Positions 41,841 through 42,724 of a stretch of 42,724 bases of DNA are shown here, piece by piece. The notes under the pieces were generated by a model. It saw nothing but the letters and a program-made list of their open reading frames with translations, had not been told where the DNA came from and did no database searches. The position numbers and the translations under genes were made by a program. Position 1 is the stretch's first letter. Each line of letters opens with the position of its first letter. Source of the stretch: an uncultured Selenomonadaceae bacterium (lineage in GTDB: Bacteria > Bacillota > Negativicutes > Selenomonadales > Selenomonadaceae); contig CAJOIA010000002.1 in the NCBI GenBank assembly GCA_905234505.1, positions 1-42,724 of the forward strand, given 5' to 3'.

Positions 41841-42587
41841 CTATGAAAAAACCGCGCGAGCTTCGAAAATTGGTCCGTCCTTGCAAACTTTTTTTCTGCC
41901 GCTGGCGGTATCAATCGAACAACTAAGACACGCGCCTAATCCGCAAGCCATCCGTCGCTCAAGCGAAACATAGCACGGCAAATTATTTTCTTCAGCAATT
42001 TTGTAAACGCTGCGCATCATAATTTCCGGACCGCACGTATAAATCGCCGCGTAATTATCATATTCAAGCACTTCAGGCAAAAGGCTTGTCACGAAACCGA
42101 GACTGCCAAAACTGCCGTCGTCTGTCGTTATGTAAATTCTATCAACTTCTGCGCGAAATTCTTTAATCCAAAAATCGACTTCGCTTTTATTTTTGCCGCC
42201 CATTAAAACATCAGCCTCAATTTTTTCAGCCACGCTAAGAAGCGGCGCCAGTCCCATACCACCGCCAACAAGCAAAATTCGCCCGCTAATATTAGTGTCA
42301 AAACCGTTGCCCAACGCACCCAAAATATTCAAATGCTCGCCAGTTTTTTTAGTGGACAAAATTTCAGTGCCCTTGCCAATAACGCGGTAAAAAATTTTAA
42401 CCATGCCATTTTTAGCAGAGGCAATACCGAGCGGGCGGCGCAATGTAAATTCGTCTGAAACTTTTACTTGAACAAATTGACCGGCTTTGGCTATTTGCGA
42501 AAGTTCCGGCGCGGCTACTTCCAGCTTGAAAATATTTGCCGATACTTCAGCGTTTGAAATTATTTCTGTATCAAAAATTTTAAGCAT
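41841..42587 (-). CDS. pyrK: Dihydroorotate dehydrogenase B electron transfer subunit PyrK
   Basis: PyrK carries FAD and a [2Fe-2S] cluster and moves electrons from PyrD to NAD+. I use the second Met (MLKIFDTEI) because the weak GGCGG site is better spaced for it; 248 residues. The FAD site RRPLGIAS, the NAD segment GGGMGLAPLLS, and the cluster Cys residues in CGLGACLSC with a later Cys before KDGPIF are all present. It overlaps the end of the upstream partial gene by 8 bp. Confidence 0.95.
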   Translation of the reverse strand: MLKIFDTEIISNAEVSANIFKLEVAAPELSQIAKAGQFVQVKVSDEFTLRRPLGIASAKNGMVKIFYRVIGKGTEILSTKKTGEHLNILGALGNGFDTNISGRILLVGGGMGLAPLLSVAEKIEADVLMGGKNKSEVDFWIKEFRAEVDRIYITTDDGSFGSLGFVTSLLPEVLEYDNYAAIYTCGPEIMMRSVYKIAEENNLPCYVSLERRMACGLGACLSCSIDTASGRKKVCKDGPIFEARAVFS

Positions 42588-42724
42588 TGTCATTCGCCGC
42601 CGGTTTACGTCTAGGATTTACGCGCTTAAATTGGCGCATTTCTTCTTCAGTGAGTTCGGGAAATTCTTCATCAAAAACGATAGGACGATTTTTAAGGGCT
42701 TGGATTCTTGCAATTTGTTCGGGC
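42580..42724 (-). CDS. C-terminal end of an unknown small protein (runs off the window)
   Basis: The open frame ends in TAA and encodes 47 visible residues: PEQIARIQALKNRP, a short acidic stretch (DEEFPELTEEEMRQ) and a basic tail (RVNPRRKPAANDNA). The ORF track omits it. The pattern resembles BrnA-type and similar small antitoxins (IxALKxRP ... PELTxEE), but the beginning is missing and I cannot confirm this. It overlaps pyrK by 8 bp, so it is probably co-transcribed with the pyr genes. Confidence 0.5.
   Translation of the reverse strand, partial: PEQIARIQALKNRPIVFDEEFPELTEEEMRQFKRVNPRRKPAANDNA

Overview
The window looks like chromosomal DNA of a diderm Firmicute (Negativicutes / Selenomonadaceae-like, inferred). 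It combines Firmicute traits with an outer membrane. The Firmicute traits are AGGAGG ribosome binding sites, frequent GTG/TTG starts, the class 1B dihydroorotate dehydrogenase pair pyrK/pyrD, an ECF-type ThiT and a TPP riboswitch. The outer-membrane traits are a TolC-type channel, an RND/ABC adaptor and CsgG-fold secreted proteins. A tannase-family esterase fits a gut or rumen habitat. I see no rRNA, tRNA, CRISPR array, insertion sequence or prophage.

Layout. (1) 1-6.5 kb, minus strand: an operon-like run rfbA-rfbC-rfbB (dTDP-sugar synthesis), two HicB-like genes, a cbiD-cbiE fusion, cbiT (anaerobic cobalamin corrin ring) and a secreted beta-propeller protein. (2) 6.6-11.5 kb, minus strand: a small coiled-coil membrane protein, a CLC transporter lacking its gating glutamate, a ~575-bp array of 81-bp tandem repeats, a Cache-HAMP chemoreceptor and an unknown protein. 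(3) 11.6-16.8 kb, plus strand: a six-gene operon of exported proteins (one FlgT-N/CsgG-like, three CsgG-like, two LolA-like paralogues) behind a good sigma-A promoter; I see this as a candidate undescribed envelope system. (4) 16.9-21 kb: a DJ-1/PfpI protein (plus), then sbcD-tolC-macA-like (minus). (5) 21-26.6 kb, plus strand: Lrp regulator, aminotransferase and M48 protease, then a tannase-like esterase, then a TPP riboswitch with terminator and thiT. (6) 26.5-30.8 kb: threonine synthesis, thrC (minus) divergent from hom-thrB and a small unknown gene (plus). (7) 30.8-36.6 kb, minus strand: nudF, a secreted protein, an M50 protease, pth, a response regulator, a histidine kinase and an M48-TPR protease. 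(8) 36.7-42.7 kb, minus strand: a pyrimidine operon pyrK-(DUF4145-like)-pyrD-(two IRG-like GTPases)-pyrF-pyrE ending in a strong terminator.

Three nucleotide-level signals cut across the genes. The octamer CTGCGCGA (or its complement TCGCGCAG) occurs about 57 times by hand count, against an expectation below one, on both strands and in different reading frames; it resembles a DNA-uptake or HIP1-type highly iterated word. Three telomere-like TAGGG/CCCTA palindromic repeats sit at gene ends, and their TAG supplies the stop codon of all four genes that run into them. A 218-bp tandem duplication lies at the junction of the two GTPase genes and leaves a 28-codon minigene that stops inside the P-loop.
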